Of a stretch of 64,000 nucleotides of DNA, positions 34,630 through 43,485 are shown one piece after another (the stretch's first letter is position 1; each line of letters begins with the position of its first letter). The stretch lies in the NCBI GenBank assembly GCA_964358165.1, contig CAYHOB010000006.1, forward strand, positions 1 through 64,000, read 5' to 3'. The position numbers and the translations under genes were made by a program. A model generated the notes under the pieces. The model saw nothing but the letters and a program-made list of their open reading frames with translations. It was not told the origin of the DNA and made no database searches. Source of the DNA: Aquirufa sp038041145. GTDB taxonomy: Bacteria; Bacteroidota; Bacteroidia; Cytophagales; Spirosomataceae.

Positions 34630-35376
34630 CTATTCGTAATAAGGCAAGACGTATTGAATGAACCAATGAGGCAAATAATCAGTTTTTATCTCTAAATCTC
34701 CATTGTAGAACTCCGCAATTAGTTCAGATTTTTTTCCTGAGTTATCAAATAAGTAAGCACGATAACATAAGGGTAATACTTCATGTAGTAATTCAAGGCT
34801 TCGTTGATAACGTTGAATTACTTTATCTTTTGGAACATCGTGTTCGCCTAATACAACTCTGTTAGATATCCTTGAGATATTGACCTCTGGTTTATCGATA
34901 CAAACAAAATATAGGTATGGAGAATACCCGATTTCTTTCATTTGACTAATTTCTGAAATTTTGGAGGGATGGCTCATCACCGTTTCAAAGCTGAACGATT
35001 TATTTTGTTTTACCAAAAGATGTCGAATGAACGATGCTATGAATGAACCTTCATAACTATGTGAGCCTTTGGAATTATCGATTAAACAATTTTCTTTGAT
35101 TTGTAAATCAATTGTGTGACCTGCAGCTGTTGCCTTTTCAATTAAAGATTGAGCATCTGGAGAAGAGGCAAATTCCTCTAATGTGGCTTGAGTTGCATTT
35201 AACCCAAGTAATTGTAAATCGATAAGTGATGATTGATTTAGTCTTGATTCAATTTCGTCAGCATTTACAAAAATGCCTGCCTTTTCCTTAATTTCTAGTT
35301 GAAGTTCTCGGAATAAGCTACTCTTACCTGAACCGTTTGGGCCAGCAAAAACCCGAACTCTCTTTTTACTTGCCAT
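34630..35376 (-). CDS. Zeta-toxin-like AAA/P-loop kinase
   Basis: A 248-residue P-loop protein of the zeta-toxin type. Walker A GPNGSGKSS is at 12-20. The start RVRVFAGPNGSGKSSLFREL and a following FVNADEIESRLN are typical. FSFETVMSHPSKISEISQMKEIGY and RISNRVVLGEHDVPKDKVIQRYQR match the zeta core, where conserved Asp and Arg residues bind UDP-N-acetylglucosamine in known toxins. YRAYLFDNSG near the end is also conserved. Its start overlaps the upstream small gene by 11 bases, a typical toxin-antitoxin layout with the antitoxin first. Confidence 0.8.
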   Translation of the reverse strand: MASKKRVRVFAGPNGSGKSSLFRELQLEIKEKAGIFVNADEIESRLNQSSLIDLQLLGLNATQATLEEFASSPDAQSLIEKATAAGHTIDLQIKENCLIDNSKGSHSYEGSFIASFIRHLLVKQNKSFSFETVMSHPSKISEISQMKEIGYSPYLYFVCIDKPEVNISRISNRVVLGEHDVPKDKVIQRYQRSLELLHEVLPLCYRAYLFDNSGKKSELIAEFYNGDLEIKTDYLPHWFIQYVLPYYE

Positions 35377-35608
35377 GTAAAACCATCCCTTTTTTCAAGG
35401 AAATTTTAGCTGGATTTCTTTCTAAAATATCAATCTGAATTTTTGAGCCATTGGGTTGTTCTTGATAAACGACACCTTTCTCAATATAGGTAACAACTAA
35501 ATCCATTGCTTTGGATCGACGAACAGCATTTTTCCCACTAGTTTTCCCCACCTTAACCAAGAGATTTGTTTGGCCCACATCTTTTCTAAATATCCTATTC
35601 TTCATCAT
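35366..35608 (-). CDS. Putative antitoxin partner of the zeta-like kinase
   Basis: An 80-residue basic protein (start ATG 35608) with VGKTSGKNAVRRSKAMDLVVTY and a short C-terminal part. Its stop codon lies inside the start of the kinase gene (11-base overlap), so translation is probably coupled. I see no similarity to epsilon antitoxins, so it would be a different antitoxin type if the pair works as a module. The antitoxin role is inferred from layout only. Confidence 0.55.
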   Translation of the reverse strand: MMKNRIFRKDVGQTNLLVKVGKTSGKNAVRRSKAMDLVVTYIEKGVVYQEQPNGSKIQIDILERNPAKISLKKGMVLHGK

Positions 35609-35887
35609 ATTAGATTTAATAGTACAAACCAAATATAATAATTATTTGTTCATCCTCCTGCATTTAACCTAGGTTTACTTCCGTCCAAAATCAAAAAAAG
35701 ATTGCTCAAAATTAAACAATGATGTAACCTCAAGAGGTTTAGTTGACCAAAACGAGCAGCAAATAAGATAGCAAAAGGGAGTAATTTCAACAAACACTAA
35801 TCCTTTCTGAAACCCCAATAATATAAATAGATTAATCTGGATAAGTTCTGATTCGATTAATATACGTTCGTGTATAAATCGAGACGG
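35609..35887. other. AT-rich non-coding end of the island
   Basis: No gene is seen from 35609 to the HNH gene at 36035. The part before the right direct repeat holds a 14-bp dyad, AACCTC-aa-GAGGTT (35726-35739), and otherwise AT-rich sequence. It may contain the promoter of the small antitoxin-like gene at 35608. Confidence 0.5.
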
Positions 35888-35965
35888 CTAGTTGGACCAC
35901 AGAAACCACCTCAAACGAGGTGGTTTTTTTTATTTTACGGCAGTAGTAGCAAAGTGGGTAGCACG
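35888..35965 (+). repeat. Right direct repeat (attR-like) with tRNA-Val 3' fragment
   Basis: A near copy of 31205-31281. It holds the last 12 bases of tRNA-Val with one change, the full terminator hairpin with an extra T, and the stretch ending GTGGGTAGCACG. The rest of the tRNA is absent, so this is a remnant and not a second tRNA gene. Confidence 0.85.
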
Positions 35966-36034
35966 AGAGTGGAAGTTTGCTGTAAATTAATTTAACTTGT
36001 CCAAAAATTAGACATATTTTGAATTCAATCTTAA

Positions 36035-36721
36035 ATGTGTAGAGGTAAAAACATTTGTATTGAGCTAGGGACAGAAACCAATAATTGGAGCAAAGAAAGC
36101 CCTTTACCTAAACCTAAATGGATGGAAAAAGAGGTTGACTTGTATGTTCGGGCAATCGAAGCATTTACTTCAGGAAACAAACCCCAATGCTTAGAGATTA
36201 TAAGTCAAATTAATACCAACGAAATTACTAATTGGTATGTAGAGCACGGCCAAATGTCAGGTCGCCACAGAAAGATCCAACTAAACATCTCACCTCCTGC
36301 TACAATAGATTTGAGCCTTCGAGATCCTGTTCGTTCCCCGGCGAAGTTACAGAAAGAAGTATTTGAACGAGATTCATATCATTGTAGGTATTGTGGAGGA
36401 AAGTTAATCTCACAGGAATTCCTTAGAGCTTTTATAAAAAGCCTTAACTCTCCTTTATTCGCCAGAGGTGAAACAAACTTAAGTACACACGGAATAATTC
36501 ATATCACTTGGCCTGTCGCTGACCATGTTTTACCTTGGAATAAAGGAGGTAGAACTAACCTAGAAAATTTGGTTTCTGCTTGTGCGCCTTGTAATTATGG
36601 CAAAGATGGTTACACCATAGAACAGCTAGGATTAAATGATCCATTCAATAGACCAGCTAAAAATAGTGAATGGGATGGGCTATATGGCAAGATATTCCAT
36701 ATTAGTAATAATGAGAAATGA
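36035..36721 (+). CDS. HNH endonuclease
   Basis: A 228-residue protein whose C-terminal half is an HNH nuclease. Zinc-binding cysteine pairs are CRYC (117-120) and CAPC (183-186). The catalytic DH is in VADHVLPWNKGG (163-164), with NLENLVSAC after it. An N-terminal part (1-100) is unlike known domains. It lies 70 bases outside the right direct repeat, so it is not inside the island as bounded here. It could be a homing-type, restriction or defence nuclease; no partner is visible. Base composition is AT-rich. Confidence 0.82.
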   Translation: MCRGKNICIELGTETNNWSKESPLPKPKWMEKEVDLYVRAIEAFTSGNKPQCLEIISQINTNEITNWYVEHGQMSGRHRKIQLNISPPATIDLSLRDPVRSPAKLQKEVFERDSYHCRYCGGKLISQEFLRAFIKSLNSPLFARGETNLSTHGIIHITWPVADHVLPWNKGGRTNLENLVSACAPCNYGKDGYTIEQLGLNDPFNRPAKNSEWDGLYGKIFHISNNEK

Positions 36722-36833
36722 CGAATGAAATTAACTCGTAAATATTATTGACCTTTACGGCTACAAAGGTTCAAGTCAAAACAAAAATAGTATCCCCAGA
36801 TTTTCTACTTACACAATTAATATGACAGTATCA

Positions 36834-37136
36834 TTATACTGCGTGTGATTTCTCCTCTCCTAAAGGACTAATTTGAATTTGTCCTCCAATGGCCCTTAAC
36901 ACTTTCATGATCGTCTCAAATTGAGGCTTTGAACCATCCGATAATGCTTTGTACAAACTAGGTCTACTCAAACCCGTTTCACTCGCGATTTTAGTCATGC
37001 CAATAGATTTTGCAATATTTCCAATGGCAAGCACCACATCAGAATCATTCCCTTCTGCTAATACAACATTTAGATATTCTGTTATCATTTCAGGACTATC
37101 TAAATAATCAGCGATATCAAATTTCGAGGTTTCCAT
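36834..37136 (-). CDS. Xre-family antitoxin of a HigBA-like module
   Basis: A 100-residue helix-turn-helix protein of the putative addiction-module antidote family. FDIADYLDSPEMITEYLNVVL is the typical start, IAKSIGMTKIASETGLSRPSLYKAL the HTH (about 45-72), and MKVLRAIGGQIQISPL the end. It follows the toxin gene by 5 bases, toxin first, as in HigBA. The toxin is frameshifted, so this may be an orphan antitoxin. The ATG at 37136 is used. Confidence 0.82.
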   Translation of the reverse strand: METSKFDIADYLDSPEMITEYLNVVLAEGNDSDVVLAIGNIAKSIGMTKIASETGLSRPSLYKALSDGSKPQFETIMKVLRAIGGQIQISPLGEEKSHAV

Positions 37137-37141
37137 AATTC

Positions 37142-37467
37142 TCAATTGTTTAAATGATGTAAGATGTATTTAGCCTTGACTATATCTCTTTGTTGAGTTG
37201 ATTTATCACCTCCAAATAGAAGAATTACAATTTTACCATCAATTTCATAAAAATAAATTCTGTACCCTTTCGCAAAGTCAATTATTGGCTCACGAATTCA
37301 TTCCCCACTGATTGACAATCACCAACATGACCATCACGTTCAATTTTCTGAAGCCGAACTAATATGATTGCTTTAGCTCGTATGTCCTGCAGCTTTCGAA
37401 GCCATTTGTCAAACTCCGCTGTTTTTTCAATTTGGTAAATTCGAACACTGTCTTCACTTGGATACAA
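37142..37467 (-). pseudogene. Frameshifted HigB/RelE-like toxin
   Basis: The first part (TAEFDKWLRKLQDIRAKAIILVRLQKIERDGHVGDCQSVG) matches addiction-module killer proteins, then the frame ends in TAA at 37282. The expected rest, EPIIDFAKGYRIYFYEIDG and IVILLFGGDKSTQQRDIVKA, is intact in another frame and ends at 37142. One missing base near 37297-37300 explains it. No good ATG is found at the 5' end; a TTG at 37467 is the likeliest start. It may be a real loss of the toxin or a sequencing error. Confidence 0.78.
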
Positions 37468-37603
37468 AGCTAGAAATAATTTTTCACTATTAAATACAAC
37501 AAATTGATAATTCCCTCTTAGCAAAAAAGACAAATCATCCTAAACCCCACATTGGTTTCTTGGAATAATAACGCAATATCATACCACCAGTGAGTCGAAA
37601 CTA

Positions 37604-39130
37604 TTAATTATTCTTATCCTTTATCTTCTGCAAAATTTCCGATAATTCTTTCACTAATTCAGGATGCTGACCAGCTAAATTGTTTTTTTCACCCAGGTCA
37701 TTTTTAAGGTCGTACAGCTGGGGCATTGAACTATTGGCTAATTCAATATTGACTAGTTTACTCAATGCGGGTCCGGCATTGGGTTCAATGTATTTCCAAT
37801 CCCCCTTCACGATTGCAACCGAATTCATCCCCTGTTTTACGAGGATATTTCTACCTTCTGGACTTTTCCCTAGCAATGCATTTAGCATATCCTCACTATC
37901 GGACGCTTCGTTCAAAGCCAATTTTTTGTCAAATAATTTGGCAAAAGAAGCTAAGAAATCGATTTGGCTGACCAGGGCATCTGAAACTTGTGGCTTTATT
38001 TTTCCCGGCCATTGAATAAACATGGGAACTCTTGTCCCTGCCTCGAACGTGCTATATTTTCCTCCACGAAGTTTCCCCCATGGTGTATGTCCATTTAGCT
38101 GGGTAACGGCACCGTCCTGATACCCATCATCCAATACGGGGCCATTATCGCTTGAAAATATGATCATGGTGTTATTCGCAATACCCAGGTGTTGTAACTG
38201 ACGCATGATTTCACCGATGGTCCAGTCCAACTGCAAAATAGCATCTCCCCTGAGTCCCAATCCGCTTTTACCCTTAAACATCGTTGAGGGCATGCGTGGA
38301 ACATGGGGCTCCGTTAATGCGTACATCAAAAAGAAGGGTTTTGCCTGGTTTGTCTCAATAAATTCTTTCGCCTTCGTTAAAAAAGTAAGCGGCATTTCTT
38401 CGTCTGCCCAACGCGCCATTTGGCCTCCGCTCATATAGCCAATGCGACCAATTCCATTCACGATGGTATTGTTATGCCCTTGTCCAGGCGAGGCTTTTAA
38501 TTTTAATAATTCGGGGTGTTCCAAACCGATAGGATCATTCCCAATTTTAGTCAAATAATTGACTTCAATGGGATCCGTTGTATCCCGTGCGACCACGTAA
38601 TTATTTTCTACAAAGACCGTGGGAACCCTGTCTGCCGTAGCGGGAAAAATAAATGAATAATTGAAGCCTACTTCATTTGGGCCGGGTGATATTTTTTGGT
38701 TCCAGTTCTTTTGAACCGTATTCCCTAGTCCAAGATGCCATTTACCCACCAGACCCGTTTGATAGCCTTTTTGTTGGAATAATACAGGCAAAGTAATTTT
38801 ATCTGTCGGGATAATTAATGCTGCATCACCGGGCAAAACTCCCGTTCCAGATTTACGCCAAGGATATTTCCCCGTCAGTAAGGCATACCGAGAAGGCGTA
38901 CATGAAGCAGAAGTCGCATGTGCATTCGTAAAACGAATTCCACCTTTTGCGAGCTTGTCTAGATTAGGCGTTTTGATTTTTGTTGCCCCATAACTACCTA
39001 AGTCTCCGTAGCCCAAATCATCTGCATAGATGAAAATTACATTGGGTCGGTCGGCCATTTTTTGTGAAAAGCCATTGAAGGCAAAAAGCAAAATCAAAGA
39101 AATCAACAAACAATTACTATTTCGCATCAT
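37604..39130 (-). CDS. Secreted sulfatase (arylsulfatase family)
   Basis: A formylglycine-dependent sulfatase that cleaves sulfate esters. It has 508 residues. The signal peptide (about 1-23) is followed by RPNVIFIYADDLGYGDLGSYG with the metal-binding Asp pair (37-38). The active-site motif is SASCTPSRYALLTGKYP, in which Cys77 would be converted to formylglycine (C-x-P-S-R). MIIFSSDNGPVLDDGY near 325 and GGKYSTFEAGTRVPMFIQWPG are conserved. Substrate is not readable from sequence; a marine or plant polysaccharide fragment or aryl sulfate are options. It has no adjacent maturase gene. Confidence 0.93.
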   Translation of the reverse strand: MMRNSNCLLISLILLFAFNGFSQKMADRPNVIFIYADDLGYGDLGSYGATKIKTPNLDKLAKGGIRFTNAHATSASCTPSRYALLTGKYPWRKSGTGVLPGDAALIIPTDKITLPVLFQQKGYQTGLVGKWHLGLGNTVQKNWNQKISPGPNEVGFNYSFIFPATADRVPTVFVENNYVVARDTTDPIEVNYLTKIGNDPIGLEHPELLKLKASPGQGHNNTIVNGIGRIGYMSGGQMARWADEEMPLTFLTKAKEFIETNQAKPFFLMYALTEPHVPRMPSTMFKGKSGLGLRGDAILQLDWTIGEIMRQLQHLGIANNTMIIFSSDNGPVLDDGYQDGAVTQLNGHTPWGKLRGGKYSTFEAGTRVPMFIQWPGKIKPQVSDALVSQIDFLASFAKLFDKKLALNEASDSEDMLNALLGKSPEGRNILVKQGMNSVAIVKGDWKYIEPNAGPALSKLVNIELANSSMPQLYDLKNDLGEKNNLAGQHPELVKELSEILQKIKDKNN

Positions 39131-39267
39131 CGTAAAAATTAAGCAACCAATTAACAAAAAATATATTTTAAACCCTACAAATCAACAATTTACCAATTCA
39201 ATTAATTTCAAAAATCCTAAATCAAACGAGTCAATTAAGGGACACAAATAAGCGAGCGATTTTCATA

Positions 39268-39295
39268 AAAAAAGCCTTCATTTCTGAAGGCCTTT
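39268..39295 (-). terminator. Terminator of the secreted esterase gene
   Basis: GCCTTCA (39274-39280) and TGAAGGC (39285-39291) form a perfect stem around TTTC. A-residues at 39267-39273 give the minus-strand T-run. It lies 10 bases past the esterase stop codon. Confidence 0.82.
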
Positions 39296-39304
39296 CTATT
39301 GATA

Positions 39305-40501
39305 CTATTTGAAAATCATTCCGGCAAATTCCGACAAATAAACGCGCCAATTTGTCCAGGTGTGTCCACCCTCACTTTCTCGGTACACATAGTTAAAGGA
39401 GTGCTCATCCAATTTCTTACGCATGGTCACGACACTTTCAATGAGGAAGTCATCTTTCCCACAGGCAATCCAATACAAGGCAGGGTTCGCTTTTTTCAGG
39501 TCTTCAATTTGTTGGTCTCTTTTAGAAACATCAACTTTAACTCCAAATCGACTCATGTCCGCAAAGCCCATACTCATCACACCGATGTAACTGAACAAAT
39601 TAGGATTTTCAAACGTCGTATTGATCGTTTGTAATCCTCCCATACTTAATCCAGTTAACGCCCGATTTTCTTTATTCTTCTTAGCACGGAAATGGTTCTC
39701 GATATAAGGAATCACATCTGCCACTAAACTTTTTTCAAACCACATGCTCCCCATTCCTCCTAATGGAGTATTCGAAGCAGGTAATACCGGGCTAATTACA
39801 TTGGCCGCTGCTTGTGTCGGATTTCCATTGGTCATCACAACAATCATCGGTTTCGCTTTCCCAGCATTAATTAAATTGTCTAGAATATTGGCAGCAACAC
39901 CTAAGGTCGGCCAAGCCTCCTCATCTCCACCCCCACCGTGCAATAGATACATCACGGGATATGACGCTTTGGAATCTTCGTATCCCGGTGGCGTATATAC
40001 TTGCATTCTTCGAGTCAAATTTAAGGTCTTGGATTCATACCAAATCTGATGAACGCTCCCCTTTGGACCTGTTTTTGCCCAATATAAATCAGATGCGGGT
40101 CCAGCGATATACAATAAATTTTCCGTCCGAAAAGTCCCATCTCTTGCCACCTTTAAATTAGCCGGATCTAAAGTTGTTACTCCATCTACGTTAAAAGAAT
40201 AGCCATATAATTCAGGAGCCAAAGCCTGTACCTTCGTTGACCACACACCTGCTTGGTCTTTTACTAATTCGACCAATTGTCGGGATGCACCCTGCCCATT
40301 TGCATTCGGCACCATGGGCATCCAATTTCCTGATAACTTAACGGATGTCGCCGCTGGAGCTTTCAGTCGGAAAATCACCTCATTCGTGGAGGTTATTTCG
40401 GGAGAAATCAACCTTTCCACCTGCCCTACTTCCTGCGAAAATGCCTGAACGGAAAATAGCAATGCTAAGGCGGTCATTAATTTAATCTTGTTTGTTTTCA
40501 T
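39305..40501 (-). CDS. Secreted esterase with N-terminal E-set (CBM48-like) domain
   Basis: An alpha/beta-hydrolase of the esterase D / enterochelin-esterase type. The 398 residues have a signal peptide (about 1-22), an E-set-like N-terminal domain (about 35-125; VIFRLKAPAATSVKLSGNW), and the hydrolase (about 145-395). It carries MQVYTPPGYEDSKASYPVMY, the nucleophile elbow GLSMGG and His in EGGHTWTNWR. Similar multidomain proteins are feruloyl or acetyl-xylan esterases. The esterase at 47222 is a paralogue. It faces the AtuA unit on the same strand, 71 bases downstream of the AtuA partner gene. Confidence 0.88.
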   Translation of the reverse strand: MKTNKIKLMTALALLFSVQAFSQEVGQVERLISPEITSTNEVIFRLKAPAATSVKLSGNWMPMVPNANGQGASRQLVELVKDQAGVWSTKVQALAPELYGYSFNVDGVTTLDPANLKVARDGTFRTENLLYIAGPASDLYWAKTGPKGSVHQIWYESKTLNLTRRMQVYTPPGYEDSKASYPVMYLLHGGGGDEEAWPTLGVAANILDNLINAGKAKPMIVVMTNGNPTQAAANVISPVLPASNTPLGGMGSMWFEKSLVADVIPYIENHFRAKKNKENRALTGLSMGGLQTINTTFENPNLFSYIGVMSMGFADMSRFGVKVDVSKRDQQIEDLKKANPALYWIACGKDDFLIESVVTMRKKLDEHSFNYVYRESEGGHTWTNWRVYLSEFAGMIFK

Positions 40502-40572
40502 AGTAATACGTTTTTTAAAATATGAATAATAGGCAATAAATAATTATCTTCTTGTTGGGAAATCCATCAAAT

Positions 40573-40872
40573 TTATATCTCCATTTCAAGCAAAGCGAAA
40601 CTCAGCGCTTTCCCATGTGGATCCGACACGAGCGAACTGGTTACCCCCGTATCTAAGGCATCCTCACACACAAATAACAAAGAGGCTATTTTAGGCAATT
40701 CATAGCGCGTTATTTTACCCTGTATAATTCCCTTGAAATGTTCTTTCACGCGTTCGGCTGTCACTTCTTCCACTAAATAAGGATAGTCTGACTCCTGGTA
40801 AGGAATCAAGGATAGGGTGGAAATATTTCCTTTATCTCCCGCCCGACTGTGCGCTATTTCTTTTAATTTCAT
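40573..40872 (-). CDS. AtuA-associated small protein
   Basis: A 99-residue protein with KLKEIAHSRAGDKGNISTLSLIP, the signature of the small C-terminal domain found fused to or next to AtuA/DUF1446 proteins. ATG at 40872 overlaps the stop of the AtuA gene by 4 bases, so translation is coupled. The family's role is not known. The fixed pairing implies that the two proteins form one complex. Confidence 0.8.
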   Translation of the reverse strand: MKLKEIAHSRAGDKGNISTLSLIPYQESDYPYLVEEVTAERVKEHFKGIIQGKITRYELPKIASLLFVCEDALDTGVTSSLVSDPHGKALSFALLEMEI

Positions 40873-42197
40873 GACATTAACATGCTTATTTTGTCCACAC
40901 ATTGAGTTCTAGGTAATAATACTGAAACGATGCCTATTTGCTCTTGTGCATATTTTCTGACACCTCCACCTCCAGCAGGACCATTCGTATAAAGAGCTTC
41001 AACTTCCTCCCCTACTAATTGCGCTTCTTGTAAACTGTTGGCCTTCGCCGCAATGCGCAATCGAACTTCATAGGGTTCATAATCAGGTCGGAAGTTTTTA
41101 CGATGCACAGAATCCCACCCAATTATATCCACCCGAATGGACGAGCATTTCCCCGCGAGTCTTTGCTTGATTATATCCCCGGCTAATTCTGCACGTGCTA
41201 GCGCTTGCCCACCTGCATACGATATTTCCCCCTCTCCCACATATCCGGCCTTGTATCCCACACTGACTTTGAGCAGCTCTGGTCTTTCCGTCCCACTGGC
41301 TCCACGCAGCTTAATTTGATCCTTTCCAATTTCGGCCAACTCAATATTCATGAAATTTGCTACAACATCGGGCGTTAGATAGGCTGATGGATTTAATACT
41401 TCATACAATAATTGCTCCTTCACTGTCGCTAGGGTAATCTCCCCTCCTGTATCTTTTACTTTTCCAAAAACAGCTTCCCCATTCGAATGTACATCGGCAT
41501 AGGGGTGGCCAATCTCTGCCAAATTTTGGATGTTTTTCTTGCCCCCATCTGCAAAATACCCCCCTGTTAGTTGTCCGGCACATTCAAGTAAATGACCGAT
41601 AGCCGTTCCAGCCCCCAGGCGTGCATAATCAGCAAGCGACCATTCAAATTCAAAGATCATAGGAGCCAAAAATAAGGATGGATCAGCTACCCGACCTGTG
41701 ATAATGATTTGAGCCTTTGCCTGCAATGCCTGCAAAATACCCTCAACTCCCATGTAAGCATTCGCAGATACGAGTGAATAATGACTTAGACGTTCACCCG
41801 TCTCAACTACTTCTAAATCCTGCTTTCTTTCCGAAATTTCGGCCAACACATCGTCCCCCTCGACTGCAGCAATACGTATTTTGTAGCCTTTCTCAGCCGC
41901 TAAGGCTTGAACTTTTTGGGCAGCTGCCAAAGGATTGGCTGCCCCCATATTCGTGATTAAGGTAATGTTATTTTTGACTAAATAGGGAAGCAATAATTCC
42001 ATGCGCCTTTCCAATAAGAGATCATATCCTAAGTTGGGGTTATGAAGTTTTCGTTGATTGGCAAGCGCAATCGTCCTTTCGGCAAGGCATTCCAAGACCA
42101 AATAGTCTAGCGCTCCCTTTTCAGCCAAAATAACGGCAGGATCTAAACGATCACCCGCAAAACCTGCCCCAGAACCAATTCGAATTTTCTCTTTCAT
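40869..42197 (-). CDS. AtuA family protein (DUF1446)
   Basis: A 442-residue DUF1446 protein, related to AtuA of the acyclic terpene utilisation cluster of Pseudomonas citronellolis. Family features are IRIGSGAGFAGDRLDPAVIL at the start, YLVLECLAERTIALANQRK, and the Gly-rich GPAGGGGVRKYAQEQIG at the end. The reaction is uncertain; in the atu pathway it takes part in breakdown of branched CoA intermediates. The ATG at 42197 is used, 1 base after the transporter stop. It is co-directional with the CitMHS transporter and its small partner. Confidence 0.85.
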   Translation of the reverse strand: MKEKIRIGSGAGFAGDRLDPAVILAEKGALDYLVLECLAERTIALANQRKLHNPNLGYDLLLERRMELLLPYLVKNNITLITNMGAANPLAAAQKVQALAAEKGYKIRIAAVEGDDVLAEISERKQDLEVVETGERLSHYSLVSANAYMGVEGILQALQAKAQIIITGRVADPSLFLAPMIFEFEWSLADYARLGAGTAIGHLLECAGQLTGGYFADGGKKNIQNLAEIGHPYADVHSNGEAVFGKVKDTGGEITLATVKEQLLYEVLNPSAYLTPDVVANFMNIELAEIGKDQIKLRGASGTERPELLKVSVGYKAGYVGEGEISYAGGQALARAELAGDIIKQRLAGKCSSIRVDIIGWDSVHRKNFRPDYEPYEVRLRIAAKANSLQEAQLVGEEVEALYTNGPAGGGGVRKYAQEQIGIVSVLLPRTQCVDKISMLMS

Positions 42198-42198
42198 C

Positions 42199-43485
42199 TT
42201 AAATATGTATGGACCCAACCAGTATAGCTACAATCGTCATCACAAGGCTAGTTCCCCATGCCCAAAAGAATACATTTTTTTGATGTTCCCCCAATTCCAC
42301 TTCCGTTAATGAGATCAACAGAAATGTGGACGCCGTTAAAGGTGAAACGGGAAAGCCTACAGTCATTTGGCCTAATAATCCTGCTCGGCCGATTTCCAAC
42401 GGATCAATTCCAAGACTCGTAGCGGTTTGGGATAAGATGGGAACAAGGCCAAAATAATAGGCATCGGGCGTAAACAAAAGACTAGCCGGAAAGCTAGTGA
42501 CAGCTGTCAAAAGGGGAATGTATTTCCCTTGACCCGATGGAATCAAATCAATCAATTGGCCAGCCATCGCTTCAATCATCCCACTTCCTGTTAATATGCC
42601 AGAAAAAATACCTGCTGCAAAAATCATGCTGGACACAAAAAATATGTTATTCCCATGGCGCCTAAATAAGGCGTTTTGATCTGATATTTTTGGGTAATTA
42701 AGTAACATAACAAGCACACTGCCTAGGATAAATAACACCGGAGCCGGAATCCAGGCTTTTATCAATCCTGTAATAATCAGGATGGTGATTAGTGCATTCA
42801 TCCAAATCAATTTGGGTCGCTTGATCAAACTCGTTTCTAGATGAACAGGATTTGTAAGCTCCACATCTTGAATGCCTAAACGTAATCGCTCCTTTTTACC
42901 CCAATAATAGGCGACAAATAATACCCAGCAAATTCCGGCGATGATGGATGGAATATTGGGATTAAAAAGTAGGCTTGCTTCCGTTTTCAAGGTGGATATG
43001 GCTCTCGCCGAGGTACCAGACCAAGGAACAAGATGCATGGGGCCTACGCTGAGTGCCACAATTCCGGCTAAGTATATTCGCTTAATCGCTAATTTGTTAT
43101 AGAGCGGAAGAAATGCCGAAACCACAATCATAAAGGTAGCCGTTCCATCACCATCCAAGTGAACCAACATGGTTAATAGGGCCGTTCCTAGCATCACTTT
43201 CAAGGGGTCCCCTTTGACTTGTCGGATAATCCAGTCGACCACGGGATCAAATAATCCTACATCAAGCATCGTAGCAAAATACAAAACAGCAAAGGTCAAC
43301 ATGATTCCCGTCGGTGCCACTTGCTTAATCCCATCCAGCATCATGTTACCTAAGGCAGGTAAGCTAATCCCGCCGATTATCCCCGCGATCAGGGGGATAA
43401 TGACCAAGGCCGTGATGACTGACATTTTCTTTGATATAATAAATGCCAGAAATACTAAAATGGTTAAGAATCCGAGGATAGCCAT
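42199..43485 (-). CDS. CitMHS-type carboxylate transporter
   Basis: An inner-membrane transporter of 428 residues and about twelve membrane spans, of the citrate-metal-H+ symporter family. Signatures are the N-terminal LITALVIIPL-like segment, MLGTALLTMLVHLDGDGTATFMIVVSAF near 95-122, and LLFTPDAYYFGLVPILSQ near 335. It probably imports a di- or tricarboxylate, perhaps as a metal complex. It starts at the same base where the upstream esterase gene ends, and 1 base separates it from AtuA. This couples ester cleavage outside with acid uptake, as an inference. Confidence 0.85.
   Translation of the reverse strand: MAILGFLTILVFLAFIISKKMSVITALVIIPLIAGIIGGISLPALGNMMLDGIKQVAPTGIMLTFAVLYFATMLDVGLFDPVVDWIIRQVKGDPLKVMLGTALLTMLVHLDGDGTATFMIVVSAFLPLYNKLAIKRIYLAGIVALSVGPMHLVPWSGTSARAISTLKTEASLLFNPNIPSIIAGICWVLFVAYYWGKKERLRLGIQDVELTNPVHLETSLIKRPKLIWMNALITILIITGLIKAWIPAPVLFILGSVLVMLLNYPKISDQNALFRRHGNNIFFVSSMIFAAGIFSGILTGSGMIEAMAGQLIDLIPSGQGKYIPLLTAVTSFPASLLFTPDAYYFGLVPILSQTATSLGIDPLEIGRAGLLGQMTVGFPVSPLTASTFLLISLTEVELGEHQKNVFFWAWGTSLVMTIVAILVGSIHI

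Larger units (their letters stand above)
31217..35965. mobile_element. Integrase-less genomic island at tRNA-Val
   Basis: About 4.7 kb between direct repeats that duplicate the tRNA 3' end and terminator. The content is clearly more AT-rich than the flanks. It encodes seven genes, mostly unrecognised, plus a PLD-like nuclease and a zeta-toxin-like pair. No integrase, relaxase or replication gene is visible. It is either a decayed element or one that is moved by an integrase supplied from elsewhere. The tRNA itself remains intact at the left end. Confidence 0.72.

Noticed and set aside
35888..35965. Second tRNA-Val gene
   Set aside because: Only the last 12 bases of the tRNA and the terminator are present; there are no D-arm or anticodon parts. 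It is the right repeat of the island.
31328..36787. A 16-base repeat CAAGTCAAAACAAAAA at 31328 and 36772 as outer island borders
   Set aside because: It is short and A-rich, and a match of this size is expected by chance in 64 kb of AT-rich DNA. The tRNA-based repeats explain the borders better.
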